From contig NZ_JABMCB010000185.1 of assembly GCF_013359935.1 (NCBI RefSeq), forward strand, positions 124,001 through 188,000: a stretch of DNA of 64,000 nt, read 5' to 3'. The stretch is from Paenibacillus xylanilyticus (GTDB lineage Bacteria; Bacillota; Bacilli; Paenibacillales; Paenibacillaceae). Positions within the stretch are counted from its first letter, which is position 1. Every line of letters begins with the position of its first letter. Positions 26,207-34,982 of the stretch are shown one piece after another. A program made the translations under genes and the position numbers. The notes under the pieces were generated by a model. The model saw only the letters and a list, made by a program, of their open reading frames with translations, did not search any database and was not told the origin of the DNA.

Positions 26207-27466
26207 TCAGATTCGTGCACGTCGTTTAAAGCTAACAAGCCAGCATAGGACCACAATGACAGCCGGATAGAGAACGGCCCAGCCTGCAAAAGGAAATACA
26301 ACCGCTGTCACTGCAAAGGAAATCCAGCTGATCGTTACGCCCATGCGGCTACCCTTCAGTAATCGGATTCCGGCTGCGCACCCACCAAGATAGGTAAGAA
26401 TAAAGGTGGCATTGGGCAGCTGAATGAGTGTGGTCAGCGATACAAGCCCCGACCCGTAAATGACGAGGACCAGAGCAAAACAGATCGCCAGGAAACCGAG
26501 AGCAGCAATCGGTGTATGAAACCGACTGGACAAGCGAGCCATCCATTGTGGAGCAGCTCCCTGTCTCGCAAGTGCGTAGGCAACGCGTGAAGCAGCGCCA
26601 GCGTAAGCAATAACGGTCGCAGTGCAGATGAATATTCCGGTCAACCCGGCAAGCAGGCCGCCCCACGAGCCAAGAGCCTGACTCACAATCCAGACGAGCG
26701 AGACATCGGCGCCGCCATGAAGGTAGCTTTGGGTGCCGACCGTTGCCAGAGCGGTCAAAAAGTACAGGACCCCTACAATAATAGCAGCAATGGTCACGCC
26801 CTGAATGGCAGCCTTGCGGGGGTTGGTGAATTCTTCAGACAAGTGGGAAACGGCTTCCCAGCCGATAAAACACCAGAATAAAATGGCGCCCGCCTGGCCA
26901 ATGCTTAGCCATCCATGTGGCATAAATGGAGTATAGTGTTCCGATTGCATGTTGGGTATAGCGAATAGAAAGGCCATAACCAGCACAACGACAATTGCGA
27001 GAACAACAGCAATCTGTACCCGGCCAGCCAACTGCATACCGACAATATTAATGAGGAGTCCGGCGGCTAGCATGACGGCTGCAAGCAACGTTCGGGCACC
27101 TTCACCGAGTCCCAGAGCGGCCGTCATATATCCTGCACCTGTCAGGGCGGCTACCGGAGCACCGATGGGAACAGACATCAGGAAAAACCATCCGACAATC
27201 ACCCCTGCCCGTGGTCCGAAGGCGAGCGTGACAAAATGGGACACCCCTCCTGCATCAGGATAACGAGCGGACAGGAGTCCCATGGACAGGGCAAGTGGAA
27301 GAATGAGCAGCACCATTCCTCCCCAGGCAAGGAGCGAAGCGGGACCAGCCAGTTCCGCAGCAAGTCCGGGAACAATGAGCACACCTGAACCAAGCACGGC
27401 ACTGATATAGAGGGCAACAGCCTGCGGCATGCCAATTGTTTTTTTGAGCTGCATGGAATTACTCAT
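26207..27466 (-). CDS. APC-family amino-acid permease/exporter (YjeH-like)
   Basis: 419-residue protein with about 12 membrane helices. The first helix carries the APC-type GSGVLIVPGLAAELAGP (about residues 26-42), and FWCFIGWEAVSHLSEEFTNPRKA (about 197-219) is the conserved helix 6 region of the amino acid-polyamine-organocation superfamily. The sequence is closest, from memory, to E. coli YjeH, an exporter of methionine and branched-chain amino acids, but direction and substrate are inference. Divergent from the ferritin gene. Confidence 0.8.
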   Translation of the reverse strand: MSNSMQLKKTIGMPQAVALYISAVLGSGVLIVPGLAAELAGPASLLAWGGMVLLILPLALSMGLLSARYPDAGGVSHFVTLAFGPRAGVIVGWFFLMSVPIGAPVAALTGAGYMTAALGLGEGARTLLAAVMLAAGLLINIVGMQLAGRVQIAVVLAIVVVLVMAFLFAIPNMQSEHYTPFMPHGWLSIGQAGAILFWCFIGWEAVSHLSEEFTNPRKAAIQGVTIAAIIVGVLYFLTALATVGTQSYLHGGADVSLVWIVSQALGSWGGLLAGLTGIFICTATVIAYAGAASRVAYALARQGAAPQWMARLSSRFHTPIAALGFLAICFALVLVIYGSGLVSLTTLIQLPNATFILTYLGGCAAGIRLLKGSRMGVTISWISFAVTAVVFPFAGWAVLYPAVIVVLCWLVSFKRRARI

Positions 27467-27637
27467 ACGTGTTAACCTACTTTCCCAGATTTGGAATCCA
27501 ACTTAAACATAACTCTCTGATTATATAGAAGAACATAAATTCAGTCATTAGCCAATTTGGTAGATAATCCATGTCAGTCAGACCTTCATTATGATAGAAT
27601 AGGACCATTCCTAGAGAAAGCATGAGGTGTGTCGATC

Positions 27638-28141
27638 ATGAGTAAAGAGCTAACACAGGCATTGAACCAACAGATGAACTTTGAATTTTATTCTGCCCAT
27701 GTATACCTTGCGATGGCAGCATACTGTTCCAGTGAAAGTCTGGACGGATTCGCGAATTTTTTCGTTGTACAGGCTGAAGAAGAGCGATTCCATGGAATGA
27801 AAATATACAAGTTCCTGAACGATCGCGGACAGCGCGCGACACTAGAGGCATTGCCAGAACCGAAGAATGAATATACTTCCATGCTGGATGTGTTTGAGCA
27901 CGGTTATGCACATGAGCAGCAAAACACGAAGAAATTCTATAACCTGGCCGACCTTGCCCTGAATGAGCGTGAGCATGCCACAATGTATTTCCTGAAATGG
28001 TTCATTGATGAACAAGTGGAGGAAGAAGCACTGTTTGACAACATTATTCAGAAGCTGCGGCGCATTGAAAAAGACAGCAATGCATTCTACATGCTTGATG
28101 CTGAATTTGGTAAACGTTCGTTCACTGCTCCTGCAGAGTAA
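27638..28141 (+). CDS. Bacterial non-haem ferritin
   Basis: 167-residue four-helix ferritin that oxidises Fe(II) and stores iron in a 24-mer shell. Ferroxidase-centre residues are visible in NFEFYSAHVYLAMA (Glu at about 16), QAEEERFHGMKIY (Glu-Glu and His about 48-53) and NEREHATMYFLKWFIDEQVEEE (about 107-128). The start is ATG 27638 (MSKEL) with GAGGTG 8 nt upstream. Monocistronic, with its own terminator. An obvious PerR or Fur box was not seen. Confidence 0.92.
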   Translation: MSKELTQALNQQMNFEFYSAHVYLAMAAYCSSESLDGFANFFVVQAEEERFHGMKIYKFLNDRGQRATLEALPEPKNEYTSMLDVFEHGYAHEQQNTKKFYNLADLALNEREHATMYFLKWFIDEQVEEEALFDNIIQKLRRIEKDSNAFYMLDAEFGKRSFTAPAE

Positions 28142-28201
28142 TCAAGTACTGCGTTTTTGTGTCCATTCTCAGTAATGGAGTATATCGTTCTACATATGAA
28201 G

Positions 28202-28225
28202 AGCTTGCCTAGTGCAAGCTTTTTT
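28202..28225 (+). terminator. Rho-independent terminator of the ferritin gene
   Basis: AGCTTGC (28202-28208) pairs with GCAAGCT (28214-28220), followed by T residues. Confidence 0.8.
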
Positions 28226-28532
28226 GCTGTGTTTTTAACCCGAATTCTAAAAACTAGCAATAATTTCTGAGATGAATCTATCAGATCTCACAGAATCGGT
28301 TAATGAAGTATATGTCAAAATTGATCTATCCTGACGGGAGTTTTTCTCGCTGCAATTCTATCAATTTCGTTTTATTTCATTGGCTAATCTGACAAAAGTG
28401 TAACTCGAACGTAGCATTTGGAGCGAGAATGGAGCGTGTCCTTTTTGTTAGTATTAGGAATATCGCCAAGGGATGCAATGAAAAATTCGTAGACACCCGG
28501 GGAAATACTAGACACAAGGGAGATTTATATTT
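28226..28532. other. Intergenic region before the deacetylase gene
   Basis: About 300 nt, AT-rich, with no credible reading frame. It contains a GAGTTTTTCTC hairpin-like motif near 28340 and two close copies of GGAGCG (about 28411 and 28431). Probably the promoter and leader of the deacetylase gene; no clear -35/-10 pair could be fixed. Confidence 0.4.
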
Positions 28533-29273
28533 ATGTTACATATCCGCAAATCGTTGATCATCACTCTTGCCATTTTACTTATGATTCCACTTCTGCTGCC
28601 TCAGTCGGTATCCGCGAAGCCAAGTGCTTCCAAATCAGCTGGAGCAAAAGCGAATGCAAAGATCATATATCTTACTTTCGATGACGGGCCAACCGCTCAC
28701 ACCGGACAACTGCTGGATATACTGGATCAGTATCATGCAAAAGCGACATTTTTCATGCTTGGACCACAGATGCAGCAATTTCAGAAAGCGACAAAACGTA
28801 TTGTTGCTGACGGACATGGGTTGGGTCTTCATGGCGCAACACATGTACCCGGTAAGTTTTATAAGTCTGCCTACAGCGGTTTGAAAGAAATGCAGCAGGC
28901 GAATGCAGCGTTGAACAAAGTGGCAGGAGTAAAAACAAGTCTTGTTCGGACGCCTTACGGCAGTAAGCCTTACCTCAAGTCATCGTACCGTAATGTGCTG
29001 CTGGCTCAGGGAGGATTCCATTTGTGGGATTGGAATGTCGATTCCGAAGATTGGAAATACAAGAAAGACCATCAGAAGGTGTACAACAGTGTGATGAAGC
29101 AGATTCACAACGTTCAAAAAAGGGGTACAGCGCCAGTTGTGCTGATGCATGATCAGGAAGCAACGTTAAAGGTACTTCCAAAATTGTTGAAAACCTTAAA
29201 GGCAGAAGGATATCAATTCGAAATTTTGACCAAAAAAGTGCAGCCGGTCAACTTTTGGAACGATAAACGTTAA
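28533..29273 (+). CDS. Secreted polysaccharide deacetylase (NodB domain)
   Basis: 246 residues. A signal peptide (about 1-28) ends near SVSAKP. The NodB homology domain follows: TFDDGP motif 1 (about 49-54), HGATH metal-binding motif 2 (about 99-103), RTPYGSKPY motif 3, WDWNVDSEDW motif 4 and VLMHD motif 5. These CE4-family enzymes remove N-acetyl groups from peptidoglycan or chitin-like sugars using a Zn/Co ion. AAGGGAG precedes the ATG. Likely acts in the cell wall or on spore cortex material. Confidence 0.88.
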   Translation: MLHIRKSLIITLAILLMIPLLLPQSVSAKPSASKSAGAKANAKIIYLTFDDGPTAHTGQLLDILDQYHAKATFFMLGPQMQQFQKATKRIVADGHGLGLHGATHVPGKFYKSAYSGLKEMQQANAALNKVAGVKTSLVRTPYGSKPYLKSSYRNVLLAQGGFHLWDWNVDSEDWKYKKDHQKVYNSVMKQIHNVQKRGTAPVVLMHDQEATLKVLPKLLKTLKAEGYQFEILTKKVQPVNFWNDKR

Positions 29274-29351
29274 TTCAGGTGGTTCATTGAGTTGCATCTG
29301 ATCTGTGCAAACGAATCATTGAAATAAAGACACCAAGGAGGGACCAACATC

Positions 29352-30290
29352 ATGAAAAAGCAAAAACGTTGGATAGTCGTTCCTGTCACCACCGCAGTGG
29401 TGCTCGCAATGGCAGGATGTGGGGGACAGGATAACAACGCGTCACAAGCAAGCAACACATCTACTTCAGCTGCTGGTGGGCAAACCCAATCCGGTAGTGG
29501 GGGAGCTGATTTTTCCAATGGTACCGAAGGAAGCGGTTCTGCTGCCGGCACTGATGATCATAGTAGTAATTCTTCTGGCGATACCGGTACATCTGCAGGT
29601 GAAACAACCAATTCCGGTGCAGAAAACAGCCTTGGAACGCAAGGTCAGTCCAGCACAAACGAAGTAGTCCAGGAAGTTCGCAGCCAGTTGAAGTTAAAAC
29701 ATGCGGTATTGCCGACTTCATTTCCACTGGAAAAAGGAAAACATCTGGCAGCAGCCATTCCTTCAAATACAGCTGATGCATTCAAAGTGAATTTCTATTC
29801 GGTAGATCAGTCTGTTCCGGTAAACGATGCTTCCTTGACTGCTACAAACAGCAAGGCACCATCCATGCTCGCTTCTTTTGAAGTAAAAAGCGATAAGGAC
29901 CCGGACAGCAAAGGGATTTTTCCCGATACGGATCTGAGTAATATTCCCGAAGACATGTCAGTTGACCTCGGGCATGGCATTAAAGGCATGGCTGAAGGTG
30001 CTGCAGGGAGTCAGTATCTAACTTGGAAGGAAGGCAGATGGACGCTTCAAATCCGATCGGTCTCCGAAGACAAAATGAACAATCCAGGGATAGCCAAGAA
30101 AATGGTTGAGTACCTGGAGTCACATACGCTGCCTGCTCCAAAGGATAAAGGCTTTGTGAACGTGGAATATCCGAGTGGCGGCAAAACGGTGAACGTCACC
30201 ATTTCCTGGCAGGAAGGCAATCAGATCCACCAGCTTCAAACGGATCAGGTGCCCAATGAAGCACTAGGTATGGTTGTATCGGTCAATTAA
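29352..30290 (+). CDS. Putative lipoprotein of unknown function
   Basis: 312 residues. MKKQKRW plus a hydrophobic run leads to lipobox AMAGC (Cys24). A low-complexity Ser/Gly/Thr/Asn-rich linker (about 26-105) separates the membrane anchor from a C-terminal domain (about 110-312) rich in beta-strand-like sequence (KVNFYSVDQSVPV, GRWTLQIRSVSED, KTVNVTISWQEG). AAGGAGGG precedes the ATG. The domain is not one I recognise; such proteins are commonly extracytoplasmic stress or sporulation-associated proteins. Follows the deacetylase by about 80 nt. Confidence 0.75.
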   Translation: MKKQKRWIVVPVTTAVVLAMAGCGGQDNNASQASNTSTSAAGGQTQSGSGGADFSNGTEGSGSAAGTDDHSSNSSGDTGTSAGETTNSGAENSLGTQGQSSTNEVVQEVRSQLKLKHAVLPTSFPLEKGKHLAAAIPSNTADAFKVNFYSVDQSVPVNDASLTATNSKAPSMLASFEVKSDKDPDSKGIFPDTDLSNIPEDMSVDLGHGIKGMAEGAAGSQYLTWKEGRWTLQIRSVSEDKMNNPGIAKKMVEYLESHTLPAPKDKGFVNVEYPSGGKTVNVTISWQEGNQIHQLQTDQVPNEALGMVVSVN

Positions 30291-30374
30291 TAAGTAAAAT
30301 AAATAGCTTGGCTGAGAGTGTGGAAGCTCCTGACCAAGCTATTATTTGTGTCTTAATGGGTTGAAGCGGTACTT

Positions 30375-30974
30375 TCATTTAAACCAGCCCTTTTCCTTGG
30401 AACGGGTGATGGCTTCAATCCGGTTGCTCGCATTTAATTTGTTAAGAATAATGGAGATGTAGTTCCGCACGGTGCCAGTTGTGATAAACAGATGTCCGGC
30501 AATCTCCTTCGTATTTTTGCCATCAGCCATCAGGCCAAGTACAGCATTTTCCCGCTCCGTAAGCGGGTTTTCCTCGACATAGGCTTCATCAACCAGGTCA
30601 GGGGCAAAGATCCGACGTCCGTTCATAACCTGGCGAATGGCCTCAGCCAGTTCCTCAATGGGACTGTCCTTTAACAGGTATCCACGCACACCACCTTTAA
30701 GCGCGCGTTCAAAATAACCAGTCCGGGCAAAAGTCGTTAAGATAATGACCTTGCAGTTCATGCCTTTTAATTCCTCTGCAGCTTCCAGACCGCTTTTGAC
30801 AGGCATTTCAATGTCCATCAGGCAAATATCCGGTGCATGCTCCTGGACGAGCTCCAGCGCTTCCTGTCCGTTGCTTGCGCGGCCGACCACTTCCATGTCC
30901 TCTTCCAGATTAAGCAGAGAAGAGAGGGCGCCCAGCATCATGCGCTGGTCTTCGGCGATGACGATTCTAATCAT
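30375..30974 (-). CDS. desR: Cold-responsive response regulator DesR
   Basis: 199-residue NarL/LuxR-type regulator with a receiver domain (phospho-acceptor Asp54 in CLMDIEMP) and a C-terminal helix-turn-helix ending NRIEAITRSKEKGWFK, which agrees closely with the B. subtilis DesR sequence I recall. When phosphorylated by DesK at low temperature it activates the fatty-acid desaturase gene des. The start at 30974 follows AAGGAGG inside the end of desK; the desK stop lies 2 nt before this ATG. An upstream in-frame start at 31070 inside desK is rejected. Confidence 0.93.
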   Translation of the reverse strand: MIRIVIAEDQRMMLGALSSLLNLEEDMEVVGRASNGQEALELVQEHAPDICLMDIEMPVKSGLEAAEELKGMNCKVIILTTFARTGYFERALKGGVRGYLLKDSPIEELAEAIRQVMNGRRIFAPDLVDEAYVEENPLTERENAVLGLMADGKNTKEIAGHLFITTGTVRNYISIILNKLNASNRIEAITRSKEKGWFK

Positions 30975-30976
30975 TT

Positions 30977-32119
30977 TTATTCCTCCTTGATTGGTTTGCG
31001 AACCAGCTTCGGCACCTGAATAATAAGCTCTGTTCCGTCCATGTCTGCTCCGGAACGGATGTCCAGACAACCGTTAACAAATTCCAACCGTTCTTTCATG
31101 CCGAGGATTCCCGTACCACGGCGATCTTTATTGCTGCCTTGTTCCATGCCAATTCCGTTGTCGTGTACAAGCACAATGTTATCCGAGAGTGTCTCCTTGA
31201 GTCTGATGGTACATATGGTTGCCTGACTATGCTTGACTACATTCGTGACGGCTTCTTTCAGACACATGCCCAGAACATTTTCGTTGAGCTGAGAGGTGTC
31301 ATGCAGTTTGGGGTTACCATCCAAGTTGAATTCAATCGAAGCGGCTTTCAAAATCTGTTCTGCACGGAACAGCTCATCGACCAACTGTGTGCCACGCATC
31401 GTGGTAACCATCTCCCGGACTTCTTTCAGGGCTGTGCTCGCCGTTTGTCGCAAGTCATTTAATTCAATCTCGGCCTGCTCCGGGTTAGTCCGAAGCAAGC
31501 GTTTCGCCAGATCGGTTTTCAGGCCGATCAGGGACAGTTTCTGTCCGAGGGTATCATGCAAATCTCGGGCAATCCGCTGGCGTTCTTCCATTTTCACCAG
31601 TTCATCCAGTCGTTTGTTGGCATTCTCCAGCTGTCCTTCCAATTGCTCCCGTTTGTTTTTGTTATACGTACTCACCGGGAGAAGAATGGAGGCCATCAGA
31701 CTAATGAATACAAATGGAAACTGACTAAGCAGCCGGGAGCTTTGAATAATAAATCCATAATTTATCGTGAGAAAGCTGGCAGCCAGATTGATCGAATAAA
31801 GGGTAATGAAGCCAGCTTTATTTTTTATGTTTCCGATGAAAAAGGCAAGAAACAGTGAGAAGTACGCATAATCATATGCGATCGTCATGGTAATGGATAT
31901 GGCGATCAGCAGACCAATCCACATATACACCTGCCAGCCTCTGGTGATGAAGGCGAGCAAATAACAGACAAAGAAGACAAGAATGATCACGATTCCTGTC
32001 ACCAAGGTCCACAGTTTTGAATACTGCGAAATATAATAGAAAGGAAGGATGAAAAAGACGAGCCATACGTACGGATTCAAGCCTGTATTTTTATAAAAGA
32101 GCTGCGACCACTTCTGAAT
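30977..32119 (-). CDS. desK: Membrane thermosensor histidine kinase DesK (probable AUU start)
   Basis: 380 residues from an ATT codon at 32119. Five membrane helices (about 17-160) sense membrane order; a DHp helix carries ERQRIARDLHDTLGQ with His188, then a HATPase_c domain (about 260-375, NVVKHSQA, DNGIGM, GTGILGMKERLEF). From the ATT, Lys10, Pro16, Tyr17, Trp19 and His188 fall at the same numbers as in B. subtilis DesK as I recall it; Lys10 belongs to its 'sunken buoy' motif. A TTG at 32080 is the first conventional start, but it has no ribosome binding site and would delete this motif. Middle gene of des-desK-desR. Confidence 0.88.
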   Translation of the reverse strand: MQKWSQLFYKNTGLNPYVWLVFFILPFYYISQYSKLWTLVTGIVIILVFFVCYLLAFITRGWQVYMWIGLLIAISITMTIAYDYAYFSLFLAFFIGNIKNKAGFITLYSINLAASFLTINYGFIIQSSRLLSQFPFVFISLMASILLPVSTYNKNKREQLEGQLENANKRLDELVKMEERQRIARDLHDTLGQKLSLIGLKTDLAKRLLRTNPEQAEIELNDLRQTASTALKEVREMVTTMRGTQLVDELFRAEQILKAASIEFNLDGNPKLHDTSQLNENVLGMCLKEAVTNVVKHSQATICTIRLKETLSDNIVLVHDNGIGMEQGSNKDRRGTGILGMKERLEFVNGCLDIRSGADMDGTELIIQVPKLVRKPIKEE

Positions 32120-32134
32120 AAAATTCTCCTCCTT
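32117..32134 (-). promoter_or_regulatory. Shine-Dalgarno and ATT start codon of desK
   Basis: On the minus strand AAGGAGG (32134-32128) is followed after exactly 8 nt by ATT (32119-32117). No ATG, GTG or TTG in frame is within reach of this site. Confidence 0.7.
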
Positions 32135-32213
32135 ATACTTGCACTTGCACTCAACTTTAGCCTGACTGTAGCATGACTTCAGCCTGAATACAAGAAAACG
32201 AATCCGACAGAGT

Positions 32214-33272
32214 TTAAGGCTTCTCTGTCAGACCCGCTTGATTGGTTACACGTATAGGTGGCTGAACATATGGCTTGCGGGATAACGATTTGATCTCCTT
32301 GAAGCTGATAAATCGTTTGGATTCTTCGTCCCAAAGACGGAAGCGCAGGGCTGCCAGACTGGAACGCAGGGTAATTGTCGTTGCTTTTTGCAAAGGCGGT
32401 GTAGCGTTATGTGCCTCTTCCAGATAATAGTTCGGTACACGTGGACTCAGGTGATGCACATGGTGAAATCCGATATTACCACTGATCCATTGCAACAGCT
32501 TCGGCAGCTTATAATATGAACTTCCCTCTACAGCAGCCTTGACGTAACTCCATTCATCCTCATGTTCGAAGTAAGTATCTTCAAACTGATGCTGAACGTA
32601 GAACAGCCAAATCCCGAAGAAACCGGAGAAGAAAAAGACAGGTGCCTGCACCATAACAAATGCCTGCCATCCGACCAACCAGCTCATAAATGCATATAGT
32701 GCAATGATCAGTACCGTAGTCAGATGTGTGTTGATGCGTTCTTTGCGACGTGCTGCCTTGCGGTTAAAACGGTAAGCCAGCAGAAATACATAGATCGGAC
32801 CGATCCCGAACATCACGACCGGATTACGATAGATACGGTAGAACAGTCGTCCCCAAGGTGATGCTGCTTTGTATTCTTCAACGGTCATGACCCAGATATC
32901 GCCTACACCACGTTTGTCTAGATTGCTGCTGGTGGCATGGTGAATGGAATGTTCGGCTTTCCATTGCTGGTAGGGAGTGAGGGTCAGGACGCCTGTAATG
33001 GTACCCAGGATGTCATTGGCACGTTTGTTTTTGAAAAACGAACCGTGACAGCAGTCATGGAAAATAATGAATGTTCGTAGTACAAATCCGGATGCCACCA
33101 GGGCAATTGGAAAAGTCAGCCAATACGAAACGGACAAGCTGTAATAGGCTGCGGCCCATAATAAAAAGAGTGGGAGTATTGTATTGATAATTTGTCGGAT
33201 ACTTAATCGAAGATCATTTTTCTCGTAAGGGGTGACTTCTTTTTTCAGTGCCATTTCTTTTGCTCTGCTCAT
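32214..33272 (-). CDS. des: Membrane-phospholipid fatty-acid desaturase Des
   Basis: 352-residue membrane desaturase, the length I recall for B. subtilis Des. Three histidine boxes bind the di-iron centre: HDCCH (about 72-76), HSIHH (about 108-112) and HHVHH (about 272-276). Several hydrophobic helices surround them. It inserts a double bond into acyl chains of existing lipids to restore fluidity after a temperature drop, closing the feedback loop with DesK/DesR. Start ATG 33272 has AAGGAGG 8 nt upstream. 94 nt separate it from desK. Confidence 0.92.
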   Translation of the reverse strand: MSRAKEMALKKEVTPYEKNDLRLSIRQIINTILPLFLLWAAAYYSLSVSYWLTFPIALVASGFVLRTFIIFHDCCHGSFFKNKRANDILGTITGVLTLTPYQQWKAEHSIHHATSSNLDKRGVGDIWVMTVEEYKAASPWGRLFYRIYRNPVVMFGIGPIYVFLLAYRFNRKAARRKERINTHLTTVLIIALYAFMSWLVGWQAFVMVQAPVFFFSGFFGIWLFYVQHQFEDTYFEHEDEWSYVKAAVEGSSYYKLPKLLQWISGNIGFHHVHHLSPRVPNYYLEEAHNATPPLQKATTITLRSSLAALRFRLWDEESKRFISFKEIKSLSRKPYVQPPIRVTNQAGLTEKP

Positions 33273-33428
33273 GAATGGTTCCTCCTTCAGTCATTATAAC
33301 CATGCACGGCTATAACGCTGTATTTCCCTGAATATTTACTCTTAGGGAAGCCTTTTTATCATTGTAAAAGAATACGATTCTGTCGGTAAGTCATAAACGT
33401 CAGCCCTTTGTAATGATGAATATCAAGG

Positions 33429-33449
33429 ATGACACATGACATTTGTCAT
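33429..33449. promoter_or_regulatory. Candidate DesR operator: ATGACA repeats
   Basis: ATGACAC is followed directly by the 14-bp perfect palindrome ATGACATTTGTCAT (33436-33449), about 165 nt upstream of the des start in the divergent des/yitT gap. Three related half-sites in 21 bp suit a dimeric response regulator. Assignment to DesR is inference from position; it could also control the yitT-type gene. Confidence 0.35.
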
Positions 33450-33637
33450 GGTTGGATCAGTTGCAGCTATTTTTTGTTTAACCATTCAATATTGATCCCA
33501 ATCAAGATCCCTTTGCACATTTCGTGCAACAATTTGTATTATGTATACAAATTTTGCTGATGGCATGGTAGAATCTATCCTTGGGTGTATATGACAACTT
33601 ATGAGCCGGATGGATAGGTTGATTTCTGAAGGATTGG

Positions 33638-34489
33638 ATGGAATACATGATGAAGAAACGTATCACGGATATTTTATTTATTATGGCGGGTGCATTTCTG
33701 TTTGCTCTGGCAGTGAATTTGTTCGTCATTCCGAATGATCTTGCTGAAGGTGGCGTTACGGGGATTACGATTATTCTGTATTACCTGCTGGGATGGTCAC
33801 CAGGGTTAATGAATCTGATTTTGAACGGGATTTTGTTAATCGTGGGTTACCGATTTCTGGACAAAACAACAACGGTGTATACCATTATTGCAGTGGTATT
33901 CAACTCCTTGTTCCTGCACTTGACCGAGAGCTGGACCATTGATTCGCACGAGCTGTGGATCAACACGATTTTTGGCGGATTGTTTGCCGGTCTCGGGATT
34001 GGCTTGATTGTTAGAGTGGGCGGTACAACTGCGGGAACCGTCATTTTGGCCAGATTGGCCAATAAGTATTTGGATTGGAACATCAGTTATGGACTTCTGT
34101 TTTTTGATCTAATTGTGGCGTTCTCCTCTTTCTTCATTATTGGGCCACAGGGACTGATGTGTACGATCGTCATGCTGTTTATCGGGACCAAAACGATGGA
34201 GTTTATCATTGAAGGGCTGAATCCGAAAAAGGCGGTTACGATTATCTCGACGAAGCAGGATGCGATCGCGAAACAGGTGATCGAGAAGATGGATCGCGGT
34301 GTAACGGTTCTGTCGGGTCATGGATACTATACGAAAACACCGAAAGAAATTCTGTACATTGTCATTAGCAAACAAGAGGTCCCTATGTTGAAGAAGATTG
34401 TGCGGGCAGAAGATGAGATCGCATTTATTACGATTCATGATGTTCGTGACGTATTCGGTGAAGGATTTATTGAGCTGTCCAAAACCTAA
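33638..34489 (+). CDS. YitT family membrane protein
   Basis: 283 residues with five to six membrane helices in the first about 190 positions (FALAVNLFVIPNDLAEGGVTGITIILYY; GGTTAGTVILARLANKYL) and a C-terminal cytoplasmic DUF2179 domain (GHGYYTKTPKEILYIVISKQE). This is the standard architecture of the YitT/DUF161 family, of unknown biochemical function. The start could be 33638 or the ATGATG at 33647-33652; GAAGGA lies upstream. Divergent from des and followed by a terminator. Confidence 0.88.
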   Translation: MEYMMKKRITDILFIMAGAFLFALAVNLFVIPNDLAEGGVTGITIILYYLLGWSPGLMNLILNGILLIVGYRFLDKTTTVYTIIAVVFNSLFLHLTESWTIDSHELWINTIFGGLFAGLGIGLIVRVGGTTAGTVILARLANKYLDWNISYGLLFFDLIVAFSSFFIIGPQGLMCTIVMLFIGTKTMEFIIEGLNPKKAVTIISTKQDAIAKQVIEKMDRGVTVLSGHGYYTKTPKEILYIVISKQEVPMLKKIVRAEDEIAFITIHDVRDVFGEGFIELSKT

Positions 34490-34503
34490 TAGATATGGAA
34501 GAA

Positions 34504-34532
34504 AGCCGGGGTGCACGTGACCTCGGTTTTTT
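34504..34532 (+). terminator. Rho-independent terminator of the YitT gene
   Basis: AGCCGGGGT pairs with ACCTCGGTT around the loop GCACGTG, followed by a T-run. Confidence 0.8.
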
Positions 34533-34543
34533 AATTAGAAAAA

Positions 34544-34563
34544 CCCTTCTCAACTGAGAAGGG
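34544..34563 (-). terminator. Minus-strand terminator of the small Cys/His-rich gene
   Basis: CCCTTCTC pairs with GAGAAGGG around a 4-nt loop. On the minus strand it is followed by TTTTTC and further T-rich sequence. Confidence 0.75.
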
Positions 34564-34576
34564 CGGCAGTCTTTGA

Positions 34577-34738
34577 TTAATGGTGATTTCTTTTTCTGAT
34601 GACACCGTATTTAATGGTTACATGGCAGTGCTTTTTAACCTTGGGAACATATTTGATTTTGGTTACGCAGGATTTTGTGATCTTTTTGTAATAACATTTT
34701 GTCACTGGTGGATGACATCTATGCTTCTTTTTATTCAT
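34577..34738 (-). CDS. Small Lys/His/Cys-rich protein (53 residues)
   Basis: Encodes MNKKKHRCHPPVTKCYYKKI and continues to a HH terminus. Of 53 residues, 13 are Lys, 6 His and 4 Cys (positions 8, 15, 24, 38), with almost no acidic residue. AGGAGGGG lies 6 nt before the ATG, and a minus-strand terminator follows 13 nt after the stop, so this is a complete one-gene unit. CxH/HxC pairs (RCH, HCH) could bind metal. The composition also resembles small spore-coat proteins. I do not recognise a family. The predicted charge suggests binding to an anionic surface or nucleic acid (inference). Confidence 0.7.
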   Translation of the reverse strand: MNKKKHRCHPPVTKCYYKKITKSCVTKIKYVPKVKKHCHVTIKYGVIRKRNHH

Positions 34739-34982
34739 GGCGACCCCTCCTGACTAGTGATAGTGCATTGGATGTAAGGGTTATCATGCCGGAAACATAT
34801 AAACGTCTAAAACTACAACAATGGACTTATTGTATGACAGGCATGTTTTATTTAGTCAAGCTACCAAGTGAGTTAGATCACAGTAAGGAGGTATATAGAA
34901 ATATAAAATAAATATGGGTTAATATTCTATATATTGTAAACTAACAAAAAAGAAGTATTGACATAGAACATATAATTACCAG

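Noticed and set aside
34699-34911. 70-codon plus-strand frame in the AT-rich gap
   Set aside because: No ribosome binding site at its start, overlaps the small Cys/His-rich gene on the other strand, and lies in AT-rich non-coding sequence.
34958-34976. TTGACA and TATAAT before the metalloprotease-like gene as one promoter
   Set aside because: They are only 7 nt apart, so they cannot be the -35 and -10 of the same promoter; only the TATAAT is kept as a possibility.
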